A DNA stretch of 64,000 bases, from assembly GCA_963796915.1 (NCBI GenBank), contig CAWCNI010000004.1, positions 1,178,001 through 1,242,000 on the forward strand, written 5' to 3'. The notes under the pieces were generated by a model, which made no database searches, was not told the origin of the DNA, and saw only the letters and a program-made list of their open reading frames with translations. Made by a program: the position numbers and the translations under genes. The stretch comes from JAENWD01 sp963796915. Lineage in GTDB: Bacteria > Acidobacteriota > Vicinamibacteria > Vicinamibacterales > JAENWD01. This document shows, piece after piece, positions 32,802 to 42,725 of the stretch. The first letter of the stretch is position 1; each line of letters starts with the position of its first letter.

Positions 32802-35322
32802 CTACTCGTCCCTGAGGGCGCGCATCGGCGTGACCAGAGTGGCCCTCCGGGCGGGGATCAGCGCCGCCAACGTGGCGACCATCGCGAGCAGGAGCCCCGC
32901 CGTCGCGAAGCTCACCGCGTCTCCCGAGGTCAGGCCGAACAGGACGCTGCTCACGAAGCGGCCAAGGCCGATCGCGCACGCCAGCCCCACGGCCAGGCCA
33001 GCGCCAACCAGGACGACTGCCTCTCCGAGGATGCGCCGCGCGACGTCGGAGCTCATTGCGCCGAGCGCCATGCGGATGCCAATCTCGCGCGTCCGGCGCG
33101 TGACGGTATAGGACATCACGCCGTAGAGGCCAATCACCGCGAGCAGCGTCGCGAGTCCGGCGAAGATCGCCGACAGTGTCGCCATCATGCGCTCGTTGAC
33201 CACCGACTGGCGGACCTGATCCTCGACGGTGATGACGTTGAAGATGGGCAGGTTCGGATCGAGCTTCGCCACGGCACGGCGTACCTGCTCGATCATGAGG
33301 GCCGGGTCGCCGGCGGTTCGCACGTACGTCGTCAGGCCGGCGATGTCGGCCTCCACGTACGGGAAAAAGATCTGGGGGGCCGCCTTCTCGCGGACCTGGA
33401 TGTACTTCGCCGTCCGGACGACGCCGACGATTTCGATTGGAGTCGGCGTCCCGGGATCCTCGCCGATGCCGACGTGCCGGCCGATCGGGTTGTGGCCGCC
33501 GTAGTAGCGCTTGACGAACTCCTCGTTGACGACGGCTTCGCGATAGGGCCACCCCTGCGCGTCGGCCGCCCTGACGTGATCATCGCGCTCGTCGAACTCT
33601 CGCCCGGCTACCAGGCCCATCCCCATCGTCTTGAAGAAGCCCGGGCTCACGGCGTTGCAGTACGAGCTGAAGTCCTCGCCGGCCTTCGGCTGTTCGCCCT
33701 CGAGCGTGAAGCCCATGCCCCATCCACCACCCGTGAGGACCCCAAAGAATGAAAACGCCGACGCGCTGACACCAGGTGCCTGATGGAGGCTCTCCGCGAG
33801 GGACCTGGCGAATCGCTTGGCCTCGGCCGGCTTGTAGCCGCTCCGTTCCAGGTCCATGTCGAACGCGAGCAGATGACTGGTCTGGAAGCCCGGATCGACG
33901 TGAAGCAGATTGTTCAGGCTGCGCAGGAAGAGGCCGGCGCCGGCGAGCAGCACGAAGGACAGCGCGACCTGAACGACGACGAGTGATTTGCGCAGGCGGG
34001 GCTGCTCGCCGAGGACGGCGCCGCCTGAACCCTTCAGCGTCGGGGCCAGCTCCAGGCGCGTCGAGCGCCACGCAGGCACGAGACCGGCGACGATCGCCGA
34101 CAGCACCGCCGCACACGTCGTGAAGGCGAGGATCCTGCCGTCGGCCGACGCACTCACCGCCGGCCCTCCATCCGGATTCGCGAAGAACGCCAGGAGGAGT
34201 GCGGCGCCCCATTGCGCGATGAGCAAACCGATTCCGGCGCCCGCGACAGCGATGATCACGCTCTCGGCCAGGAGAAGGCTGACGACGCGCCGCCGGTTCG
34301 CGCCGAGTGCGAGACGCAGGGCGAGCTCGCGATGACGGGCGGTGCCGCGCGCCAGCAGCAGGTTGGCGACGTTGAGGCAGGCAATGAGCAGCACGCCCGC
34401 CGCCACCGCCATCAGAATCCGGAGCGGCAGCGTCACGGAGTCGCGCAATCCTGACTTGCCGCGATCGACGGGGACGACGGCCACGCGCGATGCCAGGAAG
34501 TGCTTCTTCGCGTCGGCTCCGGCGTTGGCGAACGCGGACTGGGCCGCTTCCATCTCCAGGAGCGACGTGAAGTACGGCTGGAGGCGGGCCTGCGCCGCCG
34601 CCGCTGTCACGCCGCTGCGAAGCCGGCCAAACGCCTGCACCCAGCGAAATCGGCGGTCCTCGAACTTGAGCCACGAGGGGCCGAGCTGTGGCGTCATGGT
34701 GACCGGCGCGTAGACCTGTGCCGGTGAGGCGAAGTCCATGCCGACAAACGCAGGCGAGACGACGCCGATGATCGTGAAGGGATGGCCGTCGAGCAGGATC
34801 TTCTGGCCGATCACTGCGGGGTTGCCGTCGAAGCGCGACTGCCAATAGCCATAACCGAGCACGGCGACCGGGTGTGCGCCGACTGCGGTGTCGTCCTCTG
34901 GCGTGATGATCCGGCCGACAGCGGCAGGGACGCCGAGCAGCTGAGAAGAAGTTGCCCGACACCAGCTCGCCGTTCACGCGCTGGCTGCGTCCCTGATAGC
35001 CCACGTGCACCGACTGCACGAAGCGGCAGAACATCCCGTCGAACGCCTCGTTGTGGTCGCGCAGATCGCGGTACATGGCGTAGGACATCTCGGTGCCGTC
35101 GCCCATGCCGCCGCCGTAGGTCTCGGAGCCGTCGGCGGCCCGCACCTGCACCAGCGACTGCGGCGCCTTCACCGGAAGCATGCGCAACACGACCTGATCG
35201 AGCAGCGTGAAGACCGCGGCGTTGGCCCCGATGCCAAGCGCGATCGACGCAACCGCGACCGCGGTGAACATCGGCGTCTTCCACAGGCCGCGGATGGCGT
35301 GCCGAAGGTCCTGAATCAGCAT
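32802..35322 (-). pseudogene. ADOP-type permease broken by a +1 frameshift
   Basis: The N-terminal part reads from ATG 35322 (MLIQDLRHAIRGLWKTPMFTAVAVASIALGIGANAAVFTLLDQVVLR) through VSGNFF. The rest continues in another frame (QLLGVPAAVGRIITPEDD...) to the stop at 32802. Skipping one base at about 34944, in the run TTCTTCT, restores a full ~839-residue permease with two MacB-type periplasmic domains and the usual C-terminal helices (REIGIRMALGAMSSDVARRILGEA). It lacks the N-terminal cytoplasmic domain of the other ADOP gene and has no padR beside it. Sequencing error is as likely as true inactivation. Confidence 0.85.
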
Positions 35323-35450
35323 GTGAATCACAAGGCGCTCCCGTGACGTGCGGGGCAACTCCTGTGCCACCCTGCCGCGAGAATCGGCTCGGAAAATGTC
35401 CGGCGGCGTCGGGGAGGTGTCCGCTCGCGGGACGGCTGTGCGCGGATACG

Positions 35451-36926
35451 CTACGGAAGGGTGGCCGGGCGGAGCGTCGTGCCGTCGAGCATCAACGCCG
35501 GGAGGTACTCGCCAGTCTGCCGCCTTGCCCACCAGGAGCCGGTCGCGGCTCGCTCGGCGCGAGTGGTGAAGTGATAGTCGTAGAGATTCGCACGCACGTA
35601 CTTCGGCGCCTTCGCGCCGAATGGACTGGCATCGAGGAGATCCAGCACCGGCGGCGAGGCTTGCAGCAGTCGGGCGGCGAATGCCAGGACCCAGCGATCG
35701 GTGCGGGGCTCACCGAGAGCCGCGAACCACATCTGCCAGTCGAGCCGCGGATGGTAGGGCGCCACGAACGGCGGCGGCCGCCTGACGTCCCCGACCTTGT
35801 ATTTGAACTCGTACGGCCGCCAGCTCTGTCCGTCGTCGCTGCCCTCGAAGATGATCTCCGGCCGCGACGTCGTCATCACGGCGAACAGGCCGTAGCTGCT
35901 CGTGAGATGCAAGGGCTCGATCGCCCCGATCGCCGAGTCCAATTGCGCCGGGACCCTGCCGCCGATCGCCGCGAACGCCTGCAGGCCGCTGCTGGCGGCG
36001 AGCAGCGCCATGAACGCGACGAGCACGTTGCGTCGCCACCCCTGCGGCACGCCGACCGGCGGCGGTACGGTCTCCAGCAGTCGCCGTGGGAGCCACCCGG
36101 CGACGCGCGCGTCGTCCAGCAGCCATACCGCCAGCGCGACGGTGAGCACGTTGAAGAACGTGTAATTCCCGGTCAGGAAGATCAACGCCTGAAATATCAC
36201 GACCGCAGCGGCTGCGACGAGGCGGACACGACGGCCGGCGAAGAAGAGCAACGGCACGGCGAGCTCCGACACGAACGTCACCACGGTCCCGGCGACGAGC
36301 ATGGCCTGCGGCGCCTGCTGCATGTACCACGACACGGCGTTTGGCAGCGGCTGCGTCTGGAAGTGATAGGTCAGCGCCGTGAGATCCCGCCACGTCTGAT
36401 CGCCGCTGAGCAACTTCACGGCGCCAGACAGGAACAGCAGACGGAAGAGCAGCCACCGAAACAGCCAGGCGCTGGCGGCCGGCCAGAACGTCGCGACCAC
36501 CGCCAGCACGCCGGCCTCGAGCAGCAGCGAGTCCCATTGGAACGACAGAAACACCTGACCGACAGCCATCAGCGAGAGGTAGAGCGCGAACGCTCCGGTC
36601 AGCGCCGGTCGCGTGGCACGGCCCGCCAGCACGAGCCCGCCGCACAGCGCGCCCGCAACGCAGATTGCCTGCAATGCACGCGTGGAGCTTGCGAACCACG
36701 CCAGCGTCGGCAGGAGCCGATACGCATCGGCGCCGTAGACCTGGTGGACTGCGGCAAGGAATTCGCTCGCCGGAAGAATTCCCTGGTCGCCGATCAATCC
36801 GGCGACCTGCACCAGCAGGGAGACAAATGCGATCACGTAGACCGCGCCGAGCGCGCGACAGAACACCCACGCGGTCAGATGACCGGCTTGGGTGACGGAG
36901 GCGGGGGAGTGTTCCTGCGCGGTCAC
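35451..36926 (-). CDS. Lipase maturation factor family membrane protein
   Basis: The 491-residue protein has eight or more membrane helices in its first ~340 residues (e.g. AWVFCRALGAVYVIAFVSLLVQVAGLIG, FRWLLFRLLFLSGAVKLLSGDQTWRDLTALTYHFQTQPLPNAVSWY) followed by a soluble C-terminal part with YEFKYKVGDVRRPPPFVAPYHPRLDWQMWFAAL. The RL-FLSG-VKL-SGD--W--LTAL-YHFETQPLP and APYHPRLDWQMWFAAL blocks are diagnostic of the LMF1 family. In bacteria its role is not established. It starts at GTG 12 bp after the sugar dehydrogenase gene, probably one operon. Confidence 0.93.
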   Translation of the reverse strand: MTAQEHSPASVTQAGHLTAWVFCRALGAVYVIAFVSLLVQVAGLIGDQGILPASEFLAAVHQVYGADAYRLLPTLAWFASSTRALQAICVAGALCGGLVLAGRATRPALTGAFALYLSLMAVGQVFLSFQWDSLLLEAGVLAVVATFWPAASAWLFRWLLFRLLFLSGAVKLLSGDQTWRDLTALTYHFQTQPLPNAVSWYMQQAPQAMLVAGTVVTFVSELAVPLLFFAGRRVRLVAAAAVVIFQALIFLTGNYTFFNVLTVALAVWLLDDARVAGWLPRRLLETVPPPVGVPQGWRRNVLVAFMALLAASSGLQAFAAIGGRVPAQLDSAIGAIEPLHLTSSYGLFAVMTTSRPEIIFEGSDDGQSWRPYEFKYKVGDVRRPPPFVAPYHPRLDWQMWFAALGEPRTDRWVLAFAARLLQASPPVLDLLDASPFGAKAPKYVRANLYDYHFTTRAERAATGSWWARRQTGEYLPALMLDGTTLRPATLP

Positions 36927-36938
36927 CTCGCGCAGAGT

Positions 36939-38213
36939 TTACTGCACCGTGGACGGCGCCACCTCGAAGCGGGCCAGCACACCCCTGGAGAACGAGACGA
37001 ACCAGACGTTGCCGTCAGGGCCGCCGAGCATCTGCGTCGTCAGGCCCACGCCGTCGGCAAAGGGCTCGACGTCGAGCGTGCCGCCGACCAGGTCGTATTC
37101 GAGTGTCCACACGTGCTGCTCGATCAGGTCGGCAAAGAACAACCGGTTACGCAGCGCCTCGGGGAAGGAACTGTTGGCGCCGGGGATCGCGCCGAGGATG
37201 ATCGCGGCGCTGTTGCCGTCGTGTGGATACGTGTAGAGAGGGCTCAGGTAGTGTGGCGTCGGGAGGCGTGGCCGCCGCCCAGGAGGTCGCAGCGACGCGA
37301 CCCCGACCGGCACCGTTCCGAGCGCCGAGAGGCCGTCTGCAGTCTCGCCCGGCCCCTCGAAATACGGCCACCCGTAGTTGCCGCCGGCCGTGATCAGATC
37401 CACTTCCTCCCAGTCGTTCTCGCCGACGTCGCCGACGAGCAGTCGCCCTTGCTGGTCGAACGTGAAGCGCCAGGGGTTTCGAAAGCCGAGGCTCCAGATC
37501 TCCGGACGCGCTTCGGGGATCGCCGTGAACGGGTTGTCGTCGGGGACGCTGCCGTCGGCGCGAATCCTGAGAATCTTGCCGGACAGGCTGTCGAGCGCCT
37601 GCGCGTGCTCGTGGAACTCGCCGCCGTCGCCCGTGGCGATGTAGAGCAGGCCATCGGGACCAAAGGCCATGCAGCCCGCGTTGTGCGCGCCGCTATCGGA
37701 CGGGATGCCGTCGAGAATCACGACTTCGCTGGCAGGATCGATGGCCTGCTGGATCATGGTGAAGCGTGAGACTCGGTTCATCGGACCGAGATACGGCCGG
37801 TTCGCCGCGGCGGCACGTGACGCGGGATCGCAGGTCGGCCCGGGGCAGGATGTCGCCGACGTCGTGTAGTAGATGTAGATGAACCCGTTCGCGGAGAAGT
37901 TCGGGTCGATGGTGATGCCGCTCAACCCGCGCTCGCTCTCCTCACTCGGATCGATCGTGAGCACCGGCGCCGGCAACGGCACGCCCTCGCGCACGACATA
38001 GACACGTCCGTGCTTGTCGGCGACGAGAATCGATCGATCCGGCAGGAACGTAAACGTCGTCGGCCCGTCGAGTCCCTCGGCGACGATGACTTCGCGGAAA
38101 CCGGGGGGAAGCGTGCTCTGCGCGCGAGCGGGAGAGACGGCGATCAGGATCATCGACAGCGCCGCCGGCATCAATGCCGCGCGGCTGACACCACTGCGGG
38201 AACGACGCACCAT
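36939..38213 (-). CDS. PQQ-dependent sugar dehydrogenase (glucose/sorbosone dehydrogenase family)
   Basis: The 424-residue secreted protein has a signal peptide (AALMPAALSMILIAVSPARAQS). The six-bladed propeller signatures are clear: GLDGPTTFTFLPDRSILVADKHGRVYVV, GLSGITIDPNFSANGFIYIYYTT, DSGAHNAGCMAFGPDGLLYIATGDGG, LGFRNPWRFTFDQQGRLLVGDVGENDWEEVDLITAGGNYGWPYFEG. These match soluble PQQ glucose dehydrogenases that oxidise sugars in the periplasm. It precedes the LMF-like gene by 12 bp. Confidence 0.93.
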   Translation of the reverse strand: MVRRSRSGVSRAALMPAALSMILIAVSPARAQSTLPPGFREVIVAEGLDGPTTFTFLPDRSILVADKHGRVYVVREGVPLPAPVLTIDPSEESERGLSGITIDPNFSANGFIYIYYTTSATSCPGPTCDPASRAAAANRPYLGPMNRVSRFTMIQQAIDPASEVVILDGIPSDSGAHNAGCMAFGPDGLLYIATGDGGEFHEHAQALDSLSGKILRIRADGSVPDDNPFTAIPEARPEIWSLGFRNPWRFTFDQQGRLLVGDVGENDWEEVDLITAGGNYGWPYFEGPGETADGLSALGTVPVGVASLRPPGRRPRLPTPHYLSPLYTYPHDGNSAAIILGAIPGANSSFPEALRNRLFFADLIEQHVWTLEYDLVGGTLDVEPFADGVGLTTQMLGGPDGNVWFVSFSRGVLARFEVAPSTVQ

Positions 38214-38287
38214 ACGTCACCGTACGTGAGGTGCCGTCGCCGTCCGCGTGAAGAATTATGTCGTTGTGTTGCGGATCTTGAAGCTCA

Positions 38288-38322
38288 TGAAAAGCGGCGC
38301 CGGCTGACATGCCGGCACCGCT
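38288..38322 (-). terminator. Rho-independent terminator after the 38333-38938 gene
   Basis: AGCGGCGCCGGC (38293-38304) pairs with GCCGGCACCGCT (38311-38322) with one mismatch. On the minus strand the stem is followed by TTTTCAT, a short U tract. Confidence 0.8.
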
Positions 38323-38332
38323 CTTCACGCTG

Positions 38333-38938
38333 CTACTTCGCGGCGCCTGTCGGCGACACGGGAACCATCAAGTGCGCGTAGGCGGTGCCCTTCCACATGA
38401 CCCACGGACCGCCGGACTTCGGATCCGTCGGATAGCTGTCGAGCATGTGCGGATCGCTGACGAGGACCATCACATGCGCCGGGGAGACGACCCAGGCGTT
38501 ATCAGGAGTCGCTTTCGTCGCGAACGGATCGGTGTTGCTGGCGCCCTTGTCGCCCTTCAGCATGTAGGCGACTCCGCTTCCGCCCGTCGGCGGGTCCTTC
38601 CTGGCCATCAACGCTTCAGCCCAGCCCTGCCAGCTCTTGTCGAGGCACATCGGGTCTTGCGCATTGGCAGGCCCGACCGACGTGCTGGGAAAGCAGACCC
38701 ACCCGTTGGTGCCTTCGCGGAGCTGCACTGGCGCGGCGTCTGGCGTCGGTCCCCAGTCCATGATCGTGGCGTGCGCCGTGATCGACATGGGAGCAGCACT
38801 CATCGCGCTCGCGATCCGCTGCTCCTTTGTGGACGACGCGGCGTGACTGCCGGCGGCGGCAGCATGTTGCGGGTGCTGCGCGAGGGCGGGCGCAGCGACG
38901 ACGACCAGACACACGGTCAGAAAACAGTTCCGGGTCAT
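38333..38938 (-). CDS. Secreted protein of unknown function
   Basis: The 201-residue product from ATG 38938 (GGGAGG seven bases upstream) has a signal peptide (LTVCLVVVAAPALAQ), a His/Ala-rich linker (HPQHAAAAGSHAA), and a compact domain with two Cys (NGWVCFPST, DPMCLDKSW) and WVMWKGTAYAHLMVPV near the end. The pattern is seen in soil bacterial hypothetical proteins, but I do not recognise a named family. It is a single gene with its own terminator. Confidence 0.85.
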   Translation of the reverse strand: MTRNCFLTVCLVVVAAPALAQHPQHAAAAGSHAASSTKEQRIASAMSAAPMSITAHATIMDWGPTPDAAPVQLREGTNGWVCFPSTSVGPANAQDPMCLDKSWQGWAEALMARKDPPTGGSGVAYMLKGDKGASNTDPFATKATPDNAWVVSPAHVMVLVSDPHMLDSYPTDPKSGGPWVMWKGTAYAHLMVPVSPTGAAK

Positions 38939-39114
38939 TCCAGCCTCCCCTTGATCCCAGGGCATCCGATCTTCCGGCAGCGCCAGCGTTGCACTGGCAA
39001 GACTGCGCACACCCTACGCCTGAGCTTAGAACGTGTCAAGAAACGCATCTGCGCCCGGCAACGTGCTTGCGGTGAATCCGACCGTGCGACACAATTCGCG
39101 GCCGGAGGTCCGAC

Positions 39115-40320
39115 ATGATGGCGCTGGTTCGAAGGACAGTGGTTGCGATGCTCGCGTTCACCGGGATCGTCGCGCTCGCCGGAGGTCTGAAGGCCACGGC
39201 CGATCCGCCATCAACCGCCCTCGCGGCGACACCCCCGATGGGATGGAACTCCTGGAACAAGTTCGGCTGCGACGTGAGCGACGCCCTGATTCGTCAGGCC
39301 GCGGATGCGATCGTGTCGAGCGGGATGAAGGCTGCCGGCTACCAGTACGTCGTGATCGACGACTGCTGGCAGGTGTCGCGCACCGCTGACGGCCACATCG
39401 TGCCCGACCCGAAACGCTTCGCGCCGGGCATGAAGGCGCTGGCCGACTACGTGCATTCGAAGGGCCTGAAGTTCGGCGTCTACTCCGACGCCGGCACCGG
39501 GACGTGCCAGAACCGCCCCGGCAGTCACGGCTTCGAGACCAACGACGCCAGCGACTACGCGTCCTGGGGCGTCGACTACCTGAAGTACGACTGGTGTCAC
39601 GCCGAGGGACTCGACGCGAAGGTGTCGTACGGCACGATGCGCAAGGCGCTCGATGCCTCGGGGCGCTCGATCGCCTTCAGCATGTGCGAGTGGGGCAGCC
39701 ATCAGCCGTGGCTCTGGGGCCGCGGCGTCGGGCACCTGTGGCGGACGACGGGCGACATCCAGGACTGCTGGGAGTGCAAGAAGGACTGGGGCGGCCTGGG
39801 CGTCGTGAACATCCTCGACCTCGAGGCGCCGATCGCGAGTTACGCCGGCCCCGGCGGCTGGAACGATCCGGACATGCTCGAGGTCGGCAACGGGCACATG
39901 ACGGCGTCCGAGTACCGCGCACATTTCAGCATGTGGGCCATGCTCGCGGCACCGCTGATGGCAGGCAACGACATCCGCTCGATGTCCGACGAGACCAAGG
40001 CCATCCTCACGAACACCGACGTCATCGCCATCGATCAGGATCCGCTGGGCAAGCAGGCGACGCGCGTCCGTGATGACGGCGATCAGGAAGTGTGGGCGAA
40101 GCCGCTGGCGGATGGAGGAGAGGCCGTGGCCCTGCTCAATCGCGGCAGTTCGCCCGCGGACATCCACGTCCACTGGTCGGAAGCCGGACCGAAGGGCGGG
40201 GCATCCACCGTGCGTGATCTGTGGTCGCACACGGACGCGCCAGCGCAGCCAGACGAGTACTCCGCGACGGTGCCGGCGCACGGCGTGGTGATGATACGCG
40301 TCTCGCCCGCGAAGCACTGA
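39115..40320 (+). CDS. GH27 alpha-galactosidase
   Basis: The 401-residue secreted enzyme has an N-terminal hydrophobic signal and the GH27 hallmarks: PPMGWNSWNKFGC (40-52), YVVIDDCWQ (78-86), FGVYSDAGTGTCQ (120-132), YLKYDWCH (155-162) with nucleophile D159, and LWRTTGDIQDCW (208-219) with acid/base D214. GGWNDPDMLEVG and the C-terminal beta-sandwich are complete. It cleaves terminal alpha-galactose from glycans. GGAGG precedes the double ATG start. Confidence 0.95.
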   Translation: MMALVRRTVVAMLAFTGIVALAGGLKATADPPSTALAATPPMGWNSWNKFGCDVSDALIRQAADAIVSSGMKAAGYQYVVIDDCWQVSRTADGHIVPDPKRFAPGMKALADYVHSKGLKFGVYSDAGTGTCQNRPGSHGFETNDASDYASWGVDYLKYDWCHAEGLDAKVSYGTMRKALDASGRSIAFSMCEWGSHQPWLWGRGVGHLWRTTGDIQDCWECKKDWGGLGVVNILDLEAPIASYAGPGGWNDPDMLEVGNGHMTASEYRAHFSMWAMLAAPLMAGNDIRSMSDETKAILTNTDVIAIDQDPLGKQATRVRDDGDQEVWAKPLADGGEAVALLNRGSSPADIHVHWSEAGPKGGASTVRDLWSHTDAPAQPDEYSATVPAHGVVMIRVSPAKH

Positions 40321-40362
40321 GGCTTGCATCGTCGGCCGGTTGCGCCTCGACACGCATCACTG

Positions 40363-40390
40363 GCCGGAGCGGCGTTGGCGCCGCTCCGGC
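40363..40390. terminator. Strong hairpin between convergent genes
   Basis: GCCGGAGCGGCG (40363-40374) pairs perfectly with CGCCGCTCCGGC (40379-40390) around TTGG. It sits in the 81 bp between the alpha-galactosidase and oxidoreductase stops. The T tract is weak on both sides. Confidence 0.65.
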
Positions 40391-40401
40391 TCACTTCCGG
40401 G

Positions 40402-41946
40402 TCAGGTGAGCTTCCAGCCTTCGCGGTACTGCCGCGTGAGGAACTCGTTGGCGTTGGCGTTGTTCGTCACGCGCATGCCGTCGCCGTCGTAGTGGATCTT
40501 GGTGCCGGCCTTCAGGGCCACCACGCCAAGCAGCATCGTCTCGGTCAGCTTCGACGCGTAGGAGAACGGGCTCGACGTCTCGCCGTTTCCCTTCGCGGCC
40601 TCCACCCAGTTCATCTCGTGGGTCGTGGTGATCCGCTTCAGCGTCTGCGGCGGTGCCGGCGTCTGGGCGAGCGCGCCCAACAGCTTGGGGTTCGCGCCGT
40701 AGGTCTCGTGCAGCAACTTGCCCTTGCTGCCGATGTAGAGCACGCCCCCGGTCTTGTCCAGTTGCTCCTCGCCCAGTTCGTCGGGGCGCGGAGGCAGAAG
40801 AGCGCCGTCGTACCAGGTCAGCCTCACCGCGGGCCTGTCGCCGCGCGCCGCGAACTCGAAGTACGTCGTCGTCGCCATCGGGAACGTGGACTTGTTGAAC
40901 GGCGTGCTCACGGTTTCGATCGCGGTCGGCAGGCCGAGGTCGAGCGCCCAGAACGGGTGATCGATCAGGTGTGCGCCCATGTCGCCGATGGCGCCGCATC
41001 CCCAGTCGGCCCAGCCTCTCCAGTTGAAGGGATGATAGACGGGGTGGTACTCGGTCGGCACCGACGGCCCCAGGAACAGATCCCACTTGAGCTGATCAGG
41101 CACCGGGTAAGAGCCCGCCATCGCATTCGCCAGGCGCTTCATGACGGCGGACATGTTCCACCCGAGGTCTGTCAGATCCTGCTTCTCGGGCTTCGGGATG
41201 CCCTGCGGCCAGTAGGCCAGCGGCCGGTTGGTCCAGACGTGCACTTCCCGCACTTCGCCAATCGTGCCGGCCGCGATGTGCTCGTTGATCAGCCGCGCGT
41301 CGTCTGTCGAGTGGCCCTGGTTGCCCATCTGGGTGGCCACTTTCTTCTCGGTGGCTTTCTTCGCCAGGTGGCGTGCTTCGGCAACAGACCAGGTCAGCGG
41401 CTTCTGGACGTAGACGTGCTTGCCGAGGTCCATCGCCGCCGACGCGATGACGGCGTGCAGATGGTCGGGCGTGGCGACGAGGACCGCGTCGATGTCTTTC
41501 TGCTTGTCGAGCATCTCGCGGAAGTCTGTGTATCGCTTCGTCTGCGGCAGGTGGACGTCCTTCAGCCGCTGCATGTTGGCGATCTGCTCCTCCCAGCGCT
41601 GGCGCTGGACGGGAGTCTTGGCGAAACCCAGCCTGCCTTTCTGGGTGGTGATGCCCTGATCGAGCTTGTCGAAGCCCTCCGAGGCGTAGCCCCAGTCCGC
41701 GTCGCAGAGCGCGACGATGTTCTGGCTGGAGAGGTTGATGATGTTCGCACGCCCCATGCCGCCGACGCCGACGCCGGCGATGTTCAGCAGATCGCTCGGC
41801 GCGGGGCGGCCGGAGCGTGCCAGCACGTGGCGCGGAACGATGGTGAGCCCGGCGGCGGCAGTGGCCGCCTCCTTGAGAAACGTCCGCCGCGTCTTGCCCG
41901 CCGGCGCAGTGTCGTTGTCGGTGTTGGTCGTGCTGTCGCTCATCAT
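40402..41946 (-). CDS. Tat-exported Gfo/Idh/MocA-family oxidoreductase
   Basis: The 514-residue protein has a twin-arginine signal (KTRRTFLKEAATAAAGLTIVP), then the Rossmann start LNIAGVGVGGMGRANI, VLVATPDHLHAVIASAAMDLGKHVYVQKPLTW (the family EKP element is QKP here) and the second alpha/beta domain. Exported members of this family act on sugars or aromatic glycosides. ATG 41946 (GGAG upstream) was preferred to a TTG 12 bases earlier. It is convergent with the GH27 gene, so a shared sugar pathway is possible but unproven. Confidence 0.92.
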   Translation of the reverse strand: MMSDSTTNTDNDTAPAGKTRRTFLKEAATAAAGLTIVPRHVLARSGRPAPSDLLNIAGVGVGGMGRANIINLSSQNIVALCDADWGYASEGFDKLDQGITTQKGRLGFAKTPVQRQRWEEQIANMQRLKDVHLPQTKRYTDFREMLDKQKDIDAVLVATPDHLHAVIASAAMDLGKHVYVQKPLTWSVAEARHLAKKATEKKVATQMGNQGHSTDDARLINEHIAAGTIGEVREVHVWTNRPLAYWPQGIPKPEKQDLTDLGWNMSAVMKRLANAMAGSYPVPDQLKWDLFLGPSVPTEYHPVYHPFNWRGWADWGCGAIGDMGAHLIDHPFWALDLGLPTAIETVSTPFNKSTFPMATTTYFEFAARGDRPAVRLTWYDGALLPPRPDELGEEQLDKTGGVLYIGSKGKLLHETYGANPKLLGALAQTPAPPQTLKRITTTHEMNWVEAAKGNGETSSPFSYASKLTETMLLGVVALKAGTKIHYDGDGMRVTNNANANEFLTRQYREGWKLT

Positions 41947-42026
41947 CGGCTCCGTCAAAAAAGGAGGTCAAGCCACCAGGGGCCGATTGTGACCAAAGTC
42001 GCCACGAGCCACAACCGAAACCGCCG

Positions 42027-42695
42027 TCAATCCATCGGCCACCGGCCAGGCTGGCCGGTGAGTGTCTCGAGCAGGGTCACTTCGGCGTCGAGCTCGTCGA
42101 GCAGCCGCCGAAACGCGGGCGTGGCGACAGACGCGCGCGCCTTGAACGCCGTCACCAGCCCACGGTAGTAGCCGATTGTTCCGATCATGCCGGCGGCGGC
42201 GCTGAACCGGGTCCACACAAGATCACCGAACTGGCGGAAGTCCCTGATGATCGTCCGCACGTTGTGCAGCTTGTCGGACGCGGAGACGAGCAGCGTCGAG
42301 GCGTCGGCCTCGGCGAGGTGGGCGACGTAGGACTCCTTCCGCGCCCGCCATGGCGGCTTCGGATGGGAGTCGGCGTCAGTGCAGCCCTCGACGATATGGA
42401 GCACCGACTCGCCGAATCGCTCGCGGATCACCGCGCGGACGCCGTCCGCGCCAAGCCCGCGCGGCGCGTCCTCGATGGCGTCGTGCAGCAGCGCCGCGAT
42501 GGCCTCGTCCTCCGTCGCGCCGTACTCGAACGCCACCGCCGCGACGGCCATGACGTGGGCGACGTATGGCGGGCCGTTCCCCTTGCGACGCTGGCCGGCG
42601 TGAATTTCGGCGGCGACCCCGAGCGCGTCGGTGAAGCGCGCGCTGATCACGCGGCGCTCGGGCGGACACCAGGTTTCAGGCACGTATGCGGTCAT
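42027..42695 (-). CDS. HD-domain phosphohydrolase, RelA/SpoT HD-like
   Basis: The 222-residue protein has YVAHVMAVAAVAFEYGATEDEAIAALLHDAIED (His ... HD) and LVSASDKLHNVRTIIRDF (the distal Asp), which together make the HD metal site. The RelA/SpoT-like spacing suggests nucleotide phosphohydrolase activity; no synthetase domain is present, as in small alarmone hydrolases. ATG 42695 was chosen because longer frames run into the divergent acylphosphatase gene. A -10-like TATTAT lies upstream. Confidence 0.85.
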   Translation of the reverse strand: MTAYVPETWCPPERRVISARFTDALGVAAEIHAGQRRKGNGPPYVAHVMAVAAVAFEYGATEDEAIAALLHDAIEDAPRGLGADGVRAVIRERFGESVLHIVEGCTDADSHPKPPWRARKESYVAHLAEADASTLLVSASDKLHNVRTIIRDFRQFGDLVWTRFSAAAGMIGTIGYYRGLVTAFKARASVATPAFRRLLDELDAEVTLLETLTGQPGRWPMD

Positions 42696-42710
42696 TGGTT
42701 CGCCGCCCGC

Positions 42711-42717
42711 TATAATA
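42711..42717. promoter_or_regulatory. TATAATA: bidirectional -10 between acylphosphatase and HD genes
   Basis: TATAAT (42711-42716) on the plus strand lies 9 bases before the acylphosphatase ATG, and TATTAT on the minus strand (42712-42717) 16 bases before the HD-gene ATG. The divergent starts are only 30 bp apart. The plus transcript would be essentially leaderless. Confidence 0.55.
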
Positions 42718-42725
42718 AAGGGTTG

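Noticed and set aside
34930..34960. Programmed ribosomal frameshift in the ADOP permease
   Set aside because: There is no slippery heptamer, stimulatory structure or internal ribosome site of the usual kind, and similar breaks occur in unrelated genes.
35343..37769. 808-codon open frame on the plus strand opposite the LMF-like and sugar dehydrogenase genes
   Set aside because: It is antisense to two clear genes; its Arg/Glu/Gln-rich translation is typical of a GC-rich shadow frame and has no domain.
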